Source of the DNA: Companilactobacillus nantensis DSM 16982
Lineage (GTDB): Bacteria > Bacillota > Bacilli > Lactobacillales > Lactobacillaceae
Assembly (NCBI RefSeq): GCF_001435815.1
Contig: NZ_AZFV01000005.1
Coordinates: 1 to 64,000 of the forward strand
Direction: 5' to 3'
Length of the DNA stretch: 64,000 nt
The notes under the pieces are model-generated. The model saw only the letters and a program-made list of their open reading frames with translations. It was not told the origin of the DNA and ran no database searches. A program made the translations under genes and the position numbers. Positions 17,555 to 27,089 of this stretch are shown one piece after another. Numbering within the stretch: position 1 is the first letter of the stretch; each line of letters opens with the position of its first letter.

Positions 17555-18505
17555 ATGACAAAAATAATTTTTCTTGGAACACCAGAATTTTCAGCCACAG
17601 TTTTAAAGGGGTTACTCAAAGAGGGCTACGATATTATTGCAGCTGTCACACAACCAGATAAGCCAGTCGGACGGAAACAAAAACTGCAAAAGAGTCCAGT
17701 TAAGCTTGTAGCTGAGGATGAAAATATCAAACTTTACCAACCAGCTAAATTGCCTGGTAGTCCTGAAGTTGAAGAACTCAAGCAATTGAACGCTGATTTG
17801 ATTGTGACAGCAGCTTATGGTCAATTTCTACCAACTAGTTTTTTGGAATCAGCTAAAGTTGCGGCAATTAATGTTCATGGTTCACTGTTACCTAAGTACC
17901 GTGGCGGTGCCCCAATTCAATGGTCACTACTAAATGGCGACAAAGAAACTGGTATCACAATCATGTACATGGTTAAGGGAATGGATGCTGGTGATATTAT
18001 CAGCCAAGAAAAATTACCAATCACCCGCGATGATGACAATGGTAGCTTATTTGAAAAGATGGCTGTTGTTGGTCGTGAATTGTTATTGGATACTATTCCT
18101 AAGATTTTGAGTGGAGATATTCAACCGATTCCTCAAGACAAGGATCAAGTTGTTTTCTCACCTAATATTTCTAAGGAACAAGAACACATTGATTTCACTA
18201 AACCAGCTGAAGAAGTTTTCAACCAAATTAGAGCTTTGAGCCCTGATCCTGGTGCTTGGACAATGATTGATGGTCAAAGAACTAAATTGTACAAGACAGA
18301 TGTCGTGGAAATTAATTCTGACCAAGCTGTTGGGACAATTTATGATTTAGGTAAAAAGAAATTGGTTATCGTTGCTGGCGATGGTCAAGGAGTTTCAATT
18401 AAGAAGATTCAACCAGCAGGTAAAAAAATGATGGATATTGCCAATTACATGAATGGTATGGGCAAGAATCTAGAAAAAGGACAACAAATTATTGATGAAA
18501 AATAA
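17555..18505 (+). CDS. fmt: methionyl-tRNA formyltransferase
   Basis: Fmt formylates initiator Met-tRNA using 10-formyl-THF, the product of FolD. Marks are IIFLGTPEFSA, VTQPDKPVGRKQK, the folate site INVHGSLLPKYRGGAPIQW (Asn, His) and an OB-like C-terminal domain. Length 316 aa is typical. The def gene found beside fmt in many Firmicutes is not here. Its stop overlaps rsmB. Confidence 0.96.
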   Translation: MTKIIFLGTPEFSATVLKGLLKEGYDIIAAVTQPDKPVGRKQKLQKSPVKLVAEDENIKLYQPAKLPGSPEVEELKQLNADLIVTAAYGQFLPTSFLESAKVAAINVHGSLLPKYRGGAPIQWSLLNGDKETGITIMYMVKGMDAGDIISQEKLPITRDDDNGSLFEKMAVVGRELLLDTIPKILSGDIQPIPQDKDQVVFSPNISKEQEHIDFTKPAEEVFNQIRALSPDPGAWTMIDGQRTKLYKTDVVEINSDQAVGTIYDLGKKKLVIVAGDGQGVSIKKIQPAGKKMMDIANYMNGMGKNLEKGQQIIDEK

Positions 18506-19823
18506 TCCCCGCGCATTAGCAGTCGAAGCACTCACAAGAGTTTTCCAAAACAAGGCATACTCAAATATTGAAATCAGCAACTTATTGAATAAATCAGACA
18601 TGTCTGACGCTGACAGTCGCTTGATGACAAATATTGTTTATGGAGTAATCCAACACAAGTATGTTTTGGAATATCAATTGGAACCATATTTGAAAGATAA
18701 GAAACTGGATTTTTGGTTGGATCTCTTACTTCAAACAGCTATTTATCAAATGTGCTACTTAGATAAAATCCCCGCACATGCTGTTTTGAATGAATCAACT
18801 GAAATTGCTAAACAACGTGCCAATCAAGGTGCCGGTAATTTAGTTAACGCTGTTTTGAGAAACTTCCAAAGACACGGTGCTAGAACGATGCCTGGTAAGG
18901 ATTCTGTTTACGATATGAGTCGTTTATACAGTGTGCCTCGTTGGTTAGTTGATTTATTTGAAGAACAACAAGGTGCTAAGAAGACTAAAGAAATTTTACA
19001 AACTGTCAACCAACCATCAAATGTGTCAATTCGGGTAAATACTAACAAGACAACTGTGGCAGATTTACAAAAAACTTTACAAGATAAAGGATTTGACGTA
19101 AAACCAAGCAAAATTTCGTCAGTTGGGTTAGTCTGTGAGAGTGGTAACTTGGTTAATACTGATGAATTTAGAGCCGGACTTTATACAATCCAAGATGAAA
19201 GTTCAATGTTGGTTGCTCCTGCACTTGATTTACAACCAAATAGTCGTGTGCTAGATGCGTGTGCTGCTCCTGGTGGTAAGACAACTCACATCGCTAGTTA
19301 TATTAAAGCTGGTGCTGGTGAAGTAACTGCCTTAGATATTCACAAACACAAGACAAAGTTGATTCGCGAAAATAGTGAACGGATGGGTTACAGTGACATC
19401 ATTAGTACTGGTGCAGTTGATGCTCGTAAGGCCAAAAAGGTTCTTAATACAACCTTTGACCGTATTTTAGTGGATGCTCCTTGTTCTGGTCTTGGTTTGC
19501 TTAGAAGAAAGCCTGAGCTTAGATATTTCCGTCAACCAGAGGATTTGATGAACTTGCAACGTGTTCAATTACAAATTCTTGATAGTATGGTGGATCTACT
19601 TGAAGTCAACGGTAAGATGGTCTTCAGTACTTGTACGTTTGATGACGAAGAAAATGAACAAGTTGTCGAGAAGTTTTTAGCAGCACATAAGAATTTTGAA
19701 TTAGTTCCAGTCAAGCATGAATCAGCAATGGATAAATCTGTTAAAGATGGCATGCTAAAGGTTCTACCAAGTGATTACTTTACGGATGGTTTCTTTATAG
19801 CTACTTTCGTTAGAAAAAATTAA
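18495..19823 (+). CDS. rsmB: 16S rRNA (cytosine-967-C5) methyltransferase
   Basis: RsmB/Sun makes m5C967 in 16S rRNA. The N-terminal NusB-like domain (ALAVEALTRVFQ...) is followed by a Rossmann SAM domain (DACAAPGGKTTHIAS) with the two catalytic cysteines in DAPCSGLG and STCTF. I use ATG 18495, inside the end of fmt; a TTG one codon earlier is the alternative. 443 aa is the normal size. Confidence 0.94.
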   Translation: MKNNPRALAVEALTRVFQNKAYSNIEISNLLNKSDMSDADSRLMTNIVYGVIQHKYVLEYQLEPYLKDKKLDFWLDLLLQTAIYQMCYLDKIPAHAVLNESTEIAKQRANQGAGNLVNAVLRNFQRHGARTMPGKDSVYDMSRLYSVPRWLVDLFEEQQGAKKTKEILQTVNQPSNVSIRVNTNKTTVADLQKTLQDKGFDVKPSKISSVGLVCESGNLVNTDEFRAGLYTIQDESSMLVAPALDLQPNSRVLDACAAPGGKTTHIASYIKAGAGEVTALDIHKHKTKLIRENSERMGYSDIISTGAVDARKAKKVLNTTFDRILVDAPCSGLGLLRRKPELRYFRQPEDLMNLQRVQLQILDSMVDLLEVNGKMVFSTCTFDDEENEQVVEKFLAAHKNFELVPVKHESAMDKSVKDGMLKVLPSDYFTDGFFIATFVRKN

Positions 19824-19842
19824 AGAGGTAAGGTCTAAACTG

Positions 19843-20589
19843 ATGGAATATGCGTTATTAACTGATGTTGGAAAACTCAGAGAAAACAATCAAGACTATG
19901 TGAATGTTTTCAAGAATAAGAAAGATATTGTTTTTGGAATTGTGGCTGATGGTATGGGCGGACACCGTGGTGGCGATGTTGCTTCGGATATGGCCGTTTC
20001 ACATCTAGGACACAATTTCGAAGAATCAGAAGTTGACAATCTTGCTGAACTTCGCGAGTGGATCATTCGTGAATTAAGCAAAGAAAATGATCGAATCGTC
20101 TCTGTTTCTAACCAATTCGATGATTTGAATGGAATGGGAACAACGATGGTCGGCGTCTTCTTTATCGGTGATAAGATGATGGTCGTTAACGTTGGTGATT
20201 CTCGATGCTACATATACACTGACAATGAATTGAAACAATTGAGTGTCGATCACTCGTTGGTTCATGAACTATTGGAAACAGGACAAATCAGTCCTGAAGA
20301 GGCGGAAAATCATCCGCAAAAAAATATCATTACGCAAACGCTTGGTGTTTCACAAACAGTTCAACCACGTGTAAAAGATTTTGATTTAGTTGATAACTCA
20401 ATCATTCTTTTATGTACTGACGGTTTAACTAACATGGTGCCTGAAAATGAAATTAAAGATGTTTTGGCACAAAAACTCAGTCTAGAAGCTAAGTGTCACG
20501 TTTTGATCGACAAGGCAAATGCTGCCGGTGGAAGAGACAATATTACCGCCTTACTCTTTTCTACTAAAGATAACGGAGGTAATCACTAG
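19843..20589 (+). CDS. stp: PP2C-type Ser/Thr protein phosphatase
   Basis: It reverses phosphorylation by the adjacent kinase. Metal-binding motifs are DVGKLRENNQD, VADGMGGHRGGDVAS, LCTDGLTNMV and GGRDNITALL. 248 aa, cytoplasmic. The next gene begins at the base after its stop, a conserved phosphatase-kinase pair controlling cell-wall growth and division. Confidence 0.95.
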   Translation: MEYALLTDVGKLRENNQDYVNVFKNKKDIVFGIVADGMGGHRGGDVASDMAVSHLGHNFEESEVDNLAELREWIIRELSKENDRIVSVSNQFDDLNGMGTTMVGVFFIGDKMMVVNVGDSRCYIYTDNELKQLSVDHSLVHELLETGQISPEEAENHPQKNIITQTLGVSQTVQPRVKDFDLVDNSIILLCTDGLTNMVPENEIKDVLAQKLSLEAKCHVLIDKANAAGGRDNITALLFSTKDNGGNH

Positions 20590-22557
20590 ATGGAGAAAGG
20601 TTACCTAGTAGGCGGTCGTTATGAGATCCTAGGTACACTTGGTGAAGGCGGAATGGCCAATGTTTATTTGGCCAATGACACACTTTTAAACCGGAAAGTG
20701 GCTGTAAAAGCTTTGCGGTATGATCTTCAAGATGATGAATCTGTTAAAAGGAGATTTGGGCGTGAAGCCAAGGCAACTAGTGGTCTCTCGAATCCAAATA
20801 TCGTCAACGTTTTAGATGTTGGAAATGATAATGGTGTCCAATACATCGTTATCGAATATGTTGATGGTCCGAATTTAAAGAAGTATATCCGGACTCACTT
20901 CCCAATTTCTTATCATGAAGTTGTCGATATTATGAAACAAATTTGTATGGCAGTTTCTGATGCCCATGAACATGGCATTATTCATCGTGATTTGAAACCG
21001 GAAAACATTTTAGTTGATGAGAAAAAGGATCCGATACAAGTTAAAGTATCAGATTTTGGGATTGCACTAGCTTTGAGTGAACGTTCGATTACGAGAACTA
21101 ATTCACTTTTGGGATCAGTGCATTACATGTCACCTGAACAAATCAAGGGGCGTTCAGCAACCGTTTTGTCAGATATTTATGCCTTAGGAATTATTTTATT
21201 TGAATTATTGACGAAACATGTTCCTTTCACTGGCGATACTGCAGTAACGGTTGCTTTGAAGCATTCTAAAGAAGAAATGCCTGATTTGCGTAAGATTGAC
21301 CCTAACATTCCGCAACCACTTGAAAACGCCGTTTTGAAGGCTACAGCCAAGGACCCAGATCAACGGTACCAATCTGTCAAAGAGATGTGTGATGATCTGA
21401 ATACTTGTCTAATGCCAGAACGAGCCGATGAACCTAAATTCATACCGACCCCAATTAATAATTTAGAAGAAACACGTGTGATGGAACCACTCGACGAAGC
21501 TGTTGAAAAATCCAAGGCACCAGAGAAGAAACCACAAAAGATGAGCCGGAAGCGGAAACTTATTTTGTTGGCCTCAATTGTGCCTTTAGTTTTGATACTG
21601 TTTATTGTCGCAATGGTAATTAAAAGTAATCAAGAAACAACTGTGCCTGATTTATTTAATTTGACTGTTAAGCAAGCAAACGTGATGCTGAAGAGTTCGA
21701 ATTTGTCAGTTGGGGATGTTTCTAAAGAAAATGACGATGATGTTGACGCTGGACATGTAATCAAGTCGATTCCTGCCAAGGGATTGAAGTTGAAAAATGG
21801 TGCCCGAGTTAACTTGGTTGTCAGTTTGGGTGCAACTTATTACAAGATGCCAAAATTAGTTGGTAAGCAATATGAAGATGTCTCTGATAATTTGAAGAAA
21901 CGTGGCTTTAAGGTCAAAGTTGATTATCAATCAACGAATCAATACGAAGCTGGGACGATTGTTAAACAAAGTATTCCGAGTGGCAAGAAAGTTGTGACGA
22001 AGAACAAGTCGTTAACATTGACCGTTGCTAAAGTTAAGACTGTCAAACCAAAAGTTGTCAAAGTAAGAGATTTGACTGGCTATAATTTGAAGAGTATTCA
22101 AGATTACGCTAGTGAGACTAAATTAACTTTGAGTACTTCCTATCAATATTCTGATGAAATTGAAGAAGGCCTTTTGATTAGTCAAACACCGACTGCTAAT
22201 AGTACAATTAGTCAAGGCGGAACATTATCTGTTGTCATTTCAAAGGGTGCTGATCCGGACAAGAGCAGTAGCAGCGATAAAGATGACAATGATTCAAGTA
22301 GTAACAGTAATAGTAGCTCGTCAGGAACAAGTACCGTAAATAAGGATATTACGATTCCTTATGATTCAAGCGGTAGTAACAATGTTTCAATTTATATTTC
22401 GGATGCTAATCACAGCATCAACAATGTATATAAGACGATGACGATTACTGCAGATACACCAGTGACATTGAGCTTTAATCTTAAGGATGGACAAACTGGA
22501 TCCTATATAGTCGAACGAAACAATAAGACTGTGCTTGGCGGTTCAGTTAATGGGTGA
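20590..22557 (+). CDS. pknB: PASTA-domain Ser/Thr protein kinase
   Basis: The 655-aa membrane kinase senses peptidoglycan fragments or lipid II. Domains in order: kinase (1-270) with GEGGMANVYLA, VAVKAL, HRDLKPEN and SDFGIAL; a linker; a basic stop and one membrane span (about 326-345, ILLASIVPLVLILFIVAMVI); three extracellular PASTA repeats (about 350-555); a Ser/Asp-rich linker (about 557-590); and a C-terminal beta-type tail. The tail after the Ser-rich stretch is an extra domain found in lactobacillus homologues. Confidence 0.95.
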   Translation: MEKGYLVGGRYEILGTLGEGGMANVYLANDTLLNRKVAVKALRYDLQDDESVKRRFGREAKATSGLSNPNIVNVLDVGNDNGVQYIVIEYVDGPNLKKYIRTHFPISYHEVVDIMKQICMAVSDAHEHGIIHRDLKPENILVDEKKDPIQVKVSDFGIALALSERSITRTNSLLGSVHYMSPEQIKGRSATVLSDIYALGIILFELLTKHVPFTGDTAVTVALKHSKEEMPDLRKIDPNIPQPLENAVLKATAKDPDQRYQSVKEMCDDLNTCLMPERADEPKFIPTPINNLEETRVMEPLDEAVEKSKAPEKKPQKMSRKRKLILLASIVPLVLILFIVAMVIKSNQETTVPDLFNLTVKQANVMLKSSNLSVGDVSKENDDDVDAGHVIKSIPAKGLKLKNGARVNLVVSLGATYYKMPKLVGKQYEDVSDNLKKRGFKVKVDYQSTNQYEAGTIVKQSIPSGKKVVTKNKSLTLTVAKVKTVKPKVVKVRDLTGYNLKSIQDYASETKLTLSTSYQYSDEIEEGLLISQTPTANSTISQGGTLSVVISKGADPDKSSSSDKDDNDSSSNSNSSSSGTSTVNKDITIPYDSSGSNNVSIYISDANHSINNVYKTMTITADTPVTLSFNLKDGQTGSYIVERNNKTVLGGSVNG

Positions 22558-22560
22558 TTT

Positions 22561-23451
22561 ATGGAACGAACAGGAAGAATTATAAAATCAATTAGTGGAT
22601 TTTATGATGTTTTGGATGATGAAAGCGCTGAATTGATTAGAACAAGGGCTCGTGGAAATTTCCGAAAACGTAAAATTAAGCCATTAGTCGGCGACAAAGT
22701 TAGTTTCGACGCGACGGGTGACTTGGGTTATATTTTGGAAATCTTGCCTCGTGAGAACAGTTTAGTGCGCCCACCAATTGCCAATATCGATCAAGCAATT
22801 GTCGTGACTTCATCAGCTGAGCCTAATTTTTCGAGTAATTTGTTAGATAAAATTTTGATCAATATTGAGCATAATGATATTGAACCATTGATTTATTTAA
22901 CAAAAGCCGACTTATTGAGCGACGAGAAGTATTTGGAATTAAAGAATATTTTGGCAGGCTATCATAACGCTGGCTATCAAGTTTTTGATGATCAAGACAG
23001 TTATAACGATACACAAGTTGAAAAATTAGAGGCTACTTTTGCTAATAAGGTAACGGTCTTTACGGGTCAGTCTGGTGCAGGTAAATCAACACTTTTGAAC
23101 CACATTGATACTGAATTAGGACTTGCTACAGCAGCTATTTCTCAAACTTTGAATCGTGGTAAGCATACAACTAGACAAGTGTCATTGTTTGATATTGCTG
23201 ACGGGTTAGTAGCTGATACACCAGGCTTTTCATCGATTGACTTGATGGAAGTGACGGCCGAAGAATTGCCAACTTTGTTCCCAGAATTTCGTGAATATAG
23301 TCCTGAGTGTCAGTTCCGTGGCTGCCGTCACGTTAATGAACCAAATTGTAAAGTCAAAGAGGCTTTGGCTGAGGGCGAGATAATGCAAAGCCGTTATGAC
23401 AATTATTTATACTTCTTAAACGAAATTAATTCGTATAAAAAAAGATATTGA
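22561..23451 (+). CDS. rsgA: ribosome small-subunit GTPase RsgA
   Basis: The circularly permuted GTPase assists late 30S maturation. Order visible: OB fold, TKADL (G4) before the P-loop GQSGAGKSTLLN (G1), then DTPGFSS (G3), and a zinc knuckle CQFRGCRHVNEPNC at the C-terminus. 296 aa. The start is ATG 22561, 3 bp after pknB. Confidence 0.96.
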   Translation: MERTGRIIKSISGFYDVLDDESAELIRTRARGNFRKRKIKPLVGDKVSFDATGDLGYILEILPRENSLVRPPIANIDQAIVVTSSAEPNFSSNLLDKILINIEHNDIEPLIYLTKADLLSDEKYLELKNILAGYHNAGYQVFDDQDSYNDTQVEKLEATFANKVTVFTGQSGAGKSTLLNHIDTELGLATAAISQTLNRGKHTTRQVSLFDIADGLVADTPGFSSIDLMEVTAEELPTLFPEFREYSPECQFRGCRHVNEPNCKVKEALAEGEIMQSRYDNYLYFLNEINSYKKRY

Positions 23452-23463
23452 GGAGCTGATTTT

Positions 23464-24138
23464 ATGACAGTAAAGATTGCACCATCAATTTTATCTGCAG
23501 ATATTATGAACCTAGAACGTGATGTTAGAGCGGCTGATCAAGCTGGCGCTGATGTTTTCCACATCGATATGATGGACGGTAACTTTGTACCTAATATGTC
23601 CTTTAGTCCTGCTGTGGTTGAAGGGATGCGTCGGGTAACAGATAAACCGCTTGATATTCATATGATGATGGAAAATCCAGATGCTTATGTTAAACCAGTT
23701 ATTGATGCAGGGGCAAATACTGTTTTGATCCATGCAGAGAGCACTCAACACATTTATCGTTCAATTGAATTAGTTAAGAGTTATGGTGCTAAGGCTGGGG
23801 TTGTCATTAACCCGGGTACACCATTAGAGACAGTTAAGGAATTGTTCCCAATTATTGACCGAATTTTAGTTATGACAGTTAATCCAGGCTTTGGTGGCCA
23901 AACATTTATTCCTGGTATGACTAAGAAGATTCAAAGACTAGATCAATTACGTCAAACAGCTGCCGACGATAACTTCGATATTGAAGTTGACGGTGGAATT
24001 AATAGCGAAACAATTGCACAATGTGCTAAAGCCGGAGCAGACATTTTTGTTGCTGGTTCATATCTCTTTAATGGACAAGATGGACTCAAAGACCGTATTG
24101 ACGGTCTACGTTCAGTGGCATTGGAAGCTAAGCAATGA
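23464..24138 (+). CDS. rpe: ribulose-phosphate 3-epimerase
   Basis: It interconverts ribulose-5-P and xylulose-5-P in the pentose phosphate/phosphoketolase route. The TIM barrel shows IAPSILSADIMNLE, HIDMMDGNFVPN, VMTVNPGFGGQ and EVDGGIN. 224 aa. The 3' end overlaps thiN by 4 bp. Confidence 0.96.
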   Translation: MTVKIAPSILSADIMNLERDVRAADQAGADVFHIDMMDGNFVPNMSFSPAVVEGMRRVTDKPLDIHMMMENPDAYVKPVIDAGANTVLIHAESTQHIYRSIELVKSYGAKAGVVINPGTPLETVKELFPIIDRILVMTVNPGFGGQTFIPGMTKKIQRLDQLRQTAADDNFDIEVDGGINSETIAQCAKAGADIFVAGSYLFNGQDGLKDRIDGLRSVALEAKQ

Positions 24139-24794
24139 AACGAGTAAATATTCTTTTAGGTGGACCACAGAGCGAATATCCAGACGAATTGAGTAAAAGT
24201 ATTAAGGGAATCCCTGGCCCTTGGGTTGGGGCTGATCGAGGCAGTTTACATTTGATGGCTAATGGAATTATTCCAGAAATTGCTATTGGTGATTTTGATT
24301 CAATTAGTAAAAAAGAACAAAAGTTACTCGAAGATAATGTACCTGTTTTTGAAAGATTTCCTCCTGAAAAGGATGATACTGATTCGGAATTATGTTTATT
24401 GGCGGCTCGTGAAAAATTTAATGCGCAAGAATATTATGTTTACGGAGCAACAGGTGGCAGAATCGATCACTTCTTAGTGAATCTATTTTTGCCATTTGAT
24501 CCTCGTTTTACTGATTTTTACGATAAGTTATATTATAAATCAGCAACTAATACGGTCCGGTTCTTTCGACCAGGACGGTATTCAATTTTTCATGAGAATG
24601 GCATGAAATATATTGCCTTTGTCAATTTAGGACCAGTCACACATTTGAATTTGATTGATGCTAAATATAAATTGAAGGATTTTAGTGCTAATCATCCAAT
24701 TAGTTGGGCTAGCAATGAGTTTGTTGGCGAGACGATAGATTTTAGTTTTCAAAGTGGAATCGTGGCTGTGATTCAGAGTCGTGATAAAAAATAA
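24135..24794 (+). CDS. thiN: thiamine pyrophosphokinase
   Basis: It transfers pyrophosphate from ATP to thiamine. Family motifs are ADRGSLHLM, IGDFDSISKKE, PPEKDDTDSELCL and GATGGRIDH. 219 aa. It ends the priA-thiN operon and is followed by a terminator. Confidence 0.94.
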   Translation: MKRVNILLGGPQSEYPDELSKSIKGIPGPWVGADRGSLHLMANGIIPEIAIGDFDSISKKEQKLLEDNVPVFERFPPEKDDTDSELCLLAAREKFNAQEYYVYGATGGRIDHFLVNLFLPFDPRFTDFYDKLYYKSATNTVRFFRPGRYSIFHENGMKYIAFVNLGPVTHLNLIDAKYKLKDFSANHPISWASNEFVGETIDFSFQSGIVAVIQSRDKK

Positions 24795-24825
24795 AAATAT
24801 TTTAAAATTAAAATATCAATAATTT

Positions 24826-24852
24826 GGTATCCTTTCTGAGGATGCCTTTTTT
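24826..24852 (+). terminator. terminator after thiN
   Basis: GGTATCC (24826-24832) pairs with GGATGCC (24840-24846) with one wobble; a T6 run follows. Confidence 0.8.
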
Positions 24853-24941
24853 GTACCTTTAAGTGGAAATACTTGGGATTGGTCTAGTTGGTAAAAAGAA
24901 GACAATTTGACCTTGAAAAGGGCCTATTTTAAAAAATGTCG

Positions 24942-24970
24942 TTGACAATGAATAATGACAAGAGTAAATT
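24942..24970 (+). promoter_or_regulatory. promoter of the T-box/metQ unit
   Basis: TTGACA (24942-24947), 17 bp and TAAATT (24965-24970). A start near 24978 would place the transcript just ahead of T-box stem I. Confidence 0.55.
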
Positions 24971-25007
24971 AATCACCAATCAAACGATTAAAACTTATTT
25001 AATCTTA

Positions 25008-25270
25008 TTAGACGTTGAAGAGAAGAGTAGGTTGATTAGTAGCTTGAAGAGTGACCACTAGATAGTGAAAAGGTGGAGCGAACGTTCAATTGAAGATGAG
25101 CTTGGAGTCTTACCTAGGTGCAAGCCAAAGGTACGCAAGGATGCGATATCATCCCGGACATGTCAGTGTCGTTGAGGTATTTTGTGTAAGCAAAATACAA
25201 AATAGGGTGGTACCACGGTAATCGTCCCTACATTGCAGAGAAATTCTGTATTTGTAGGGGCGACTTTTTA
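25008..25270 (+). promoter_or_regulatory. T-box riboswitch, probably methionine
   Basis: The T-box consensus AGGGTGGTACCACGG is at 25204-25218, followed by a terminator with a 10-bp basal stem (25223-25232 with 25253-25262) and a T5 tract. Upstream, GAAGAGAAGAGTAGG and AGGTGGAG fit stem I elements. A candidate specifier ATG followed by A lies at 25096-25098 within GAAGATGAGC. The Met reading is inferred from that codon and from the downstream metQ; the T-box itself is clear. High uncharged tRNA would favour read-through. Confidence 0.85.
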
Positions 25271-25583
25271 GTTGCTCTTAGCGGCTGAACCGCTAAGAGC
25301 AACTAATGAGATTGAACGAAGTTCAAACTCGTGGCGACTAGCAATCAGACGCTTAGAGCAATTTATGGGAGCGACTAACTGTCGCTCGTATATTCCTCTT
25401 TCCTACGATTGTTTTATCTTCCTTGCCTTTCAAGCTGAACCGCTAGGAGCAACTAAATGAATTTGAACAAAGTTCAAACCCATTGCGACTAGCAATCAGA
25501 CGCTTAGAGTAACTTATGGGAGCAACTAACTGTTGCTCGTATAATAATCCGCTTTCTTACGGTTGCACTACTTTCCTTGCTCT
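25271..25583 (+). repeat. tandem pair of ~150-bp hairpin-rich repeats
   Basis: Between the T-box terminator and metQ, two direct repeats run 25284-25433 and 25434-25583, each starting GCTGAACCGCT. A perfect 14-bp hairpin (25271-25284 with 25290-25303) opens the region. Each unit carries a TTGAAC-NAA-GTTCAA hairpin and a 7-bp hairpin with loop TAACT; the latter changes GAGCGAC/GTCGCTC to GAGCAAC/GTTGCTC with the pair kept. I do not recognise the element and see no credible gene in it. From 25584 to 25718 there is a 9-codon ORF with a strong ribosome binding site (25648-25677) and then the metQ ribosome binding site. Confidence 0.75.
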
Positions 25584-25718
25584 TGTCATCAACATCAAAT
25601 CAAGTAAAAAAAATATCTTTTAACCAAAATGAGGAGGCCAACAATAAATGCAAAATTTGAGATTCAAACCAACTTAGGAAAATTAGAAAAGTATTAGAAA
25701 AAACGAGGAGGAATGGAA

Positions 25719-26570
25719 ATGAGAAAAGGGAAAAGTATTTTAATTACCACGATTTTAGCTTTGTCACTCATCTTGTTAGTTGGATGTGGCAAGAGTGCTA
25801 AATCAGCAACCAATAACACTATCACGATTGGTTCACAAGGATCGGATTTAAATATCTGGGAACATATTGCCAAGAGTTCTCAAGCTAAGAAATTAGGCTT
25901 AACAATCAAAACTAAGGAAATTACCGATGGAGCGCAATTGAACACTGCCACAAGTCAAGGCGAAGTCGATGTTAATGCCTTTCAGTCTTGGTCATACTAC
26001 GAAGCCTATAATAAGCAAAATCCCAAAGGGAAACTTGCAGCCTTAGGAACAACTTACTTGGAACCTTTAGGAATCTATTCAAAGAAATATAAGAGTGTCA
26101 ATGACATTCCCGAGGGAACAACCATTGCCATCGCCAATAATCCAGCCAACACATCACGTGGTTTGATTCTTTTACAAGCTGCCGGATTGATTACTTTGAA
26201 GAAAGGATTCAATGCTTTGAGTAATACAAAAGATATTGCTTCAAATCCGAAGAATTTGAAATTCAAAGAAATTGACGATACTACCGGTCCACGTGTTTTG
26301 AATGATGTACCAGTCGTACTCATTTCCAATACAGTTGCTTTGGAAAGTGGTTTACACGTTTTGACTGATTCTATTTACCACGAAAAAATCGGTCAAAGTA
26401 CCAAAGACAACGTAAATATCCTCGCAACGGCCGCCAAGAATAAAAATAATGCTAACTACAAAAAATTGGTGAAGTTGTATCACGATAAGAAGATTCAAGC
26501 TTATATCAAGAAAAAGTATTACGGAACCAAGATTGAAGTTCAAAAACCACTTACATATTTTGATAAATAA
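25719..26570 (+). CDS. metQ: methionine ABC transporter substrate-binding lipoprotein
   Basis: NlpA/MetQ-family lipoprotein that hands methionine to MetN-MetI. The signal peptide with lipobox LLVGC gives a lipidated Cys at about residue 23. Family stretches are TITIGSQGSDLNIWEHIA, DVNAFQSWSYYEAYN, LGIYSKKYKS and IAIANNPANTSRGL. I prefer ATG 25719, seven bases after GAGGAGGA, to the ATG six bases earlier that abuts it. No metN or metI gene is adjacent, so the ATPase and permease must lie elsewhere. Control by the upstream T-box is likely. Confidence 0.88.
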   Translation: MRKGKSILITTILALSLILLVGCGKSAKSATNNTITIGSQGSDLNIWEHIAKSSQAKKLGLTIKTKEITDGAQLNTATSQGEVDVNAFQSWSYYEAYNKQNPKGKLAALGTTYLEPLGIYSKKYKSVNDIPEGTTIAIANNPANTSRGLILLQAAGLITLKKGFNALSNTKDIASNPKNLKFKEIDDTTGPRVLNDVPVVLISNTVALESGLHVLTDSIYHEKIGQSTKDNVNILATAAKNKNNANYKKLVKLYHDKKIQAYIKKKYYGTKIEVQKPLTYFDK

Positions 26571-26597
26571 TAATAAATTTTAGGGAGATATTTAATT

Positions 26598-27071
26598 ATG
26601 GCTAAAGTTGAAAGTTTTACATTGGATCACACAAAGGTTAAGGCACCATACGTTCGTTTGATTACTGAAGAAAACGGTGCAAAGGGTGACACAATTTCAA
26701 ATTATGATTTACGTTTGGTTCAACCAAATGAAAATGCTATTCCTACTGCTGGTTTACATACGATTGAACATTTGTTGGCCGGACTTTTAAGAGACCGTCT
26801 TGATGGTGTGATTGATTGTTCACCATTCGGATGTCGAACAGGTTTCCACTTGATTGTTTGGGGTGAACACTCAACGACTGAGGTTGCAACAGCTTTGAAG
26901 GGTGCCTTAGATGATATTGCTAACAAAGTTGAATGGAAAGATGTTCAAGGTACTGACAAATATAGTTGTGGTAACTACCGTGATCACTCATTGTTCTCAG
27001 CCAAAGAATGGTCAAAGAAGATTCTTGAAGAAGGAATTTCCAACGATCCATATGAACGTCACGTCATCTAA
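26598..27071 (+). CDS. luxS: S-ribosylhomocysteine lyase
   Basis: LuxS splits S-ribosylhomocysteine to homocysteine and DPD, the AI-2 precursor. Zinc ligands are His, His in HTIEHLLAG (about residues 53-57) and Cys in YSCGNYRDH; the substrate Cys region is [11 protein letters not shown]. 157 aa is standard. It lies 27 bp after metQ and fits a methionine-salvage role in this cluster. Confidence 0.96.
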   Translation: MAKVESFTLDHTKVKAPYVRLITEENGAKGDTISNYDLRLVQPNENAIPTAGLHTIEHLLAGLLRDRLDGVIDCSPFGCRTGFHLIVWGEHSTTEVATALKGALDDIANKVEWKDVQGTDKYSCGNYRDHSLFSAKEWSKKILEEGISNDPYERHVI

Positions 27072-27089
27072 AGTAAAGAAGGTCAATTT

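Noticed and set aside
25272-25460. 62-codon frame in the tandem repeat before metQ
   Set aside because: It crosses hairpins and a repeat boundary, lacks a ribosome binding site and is not kept in the second unit.
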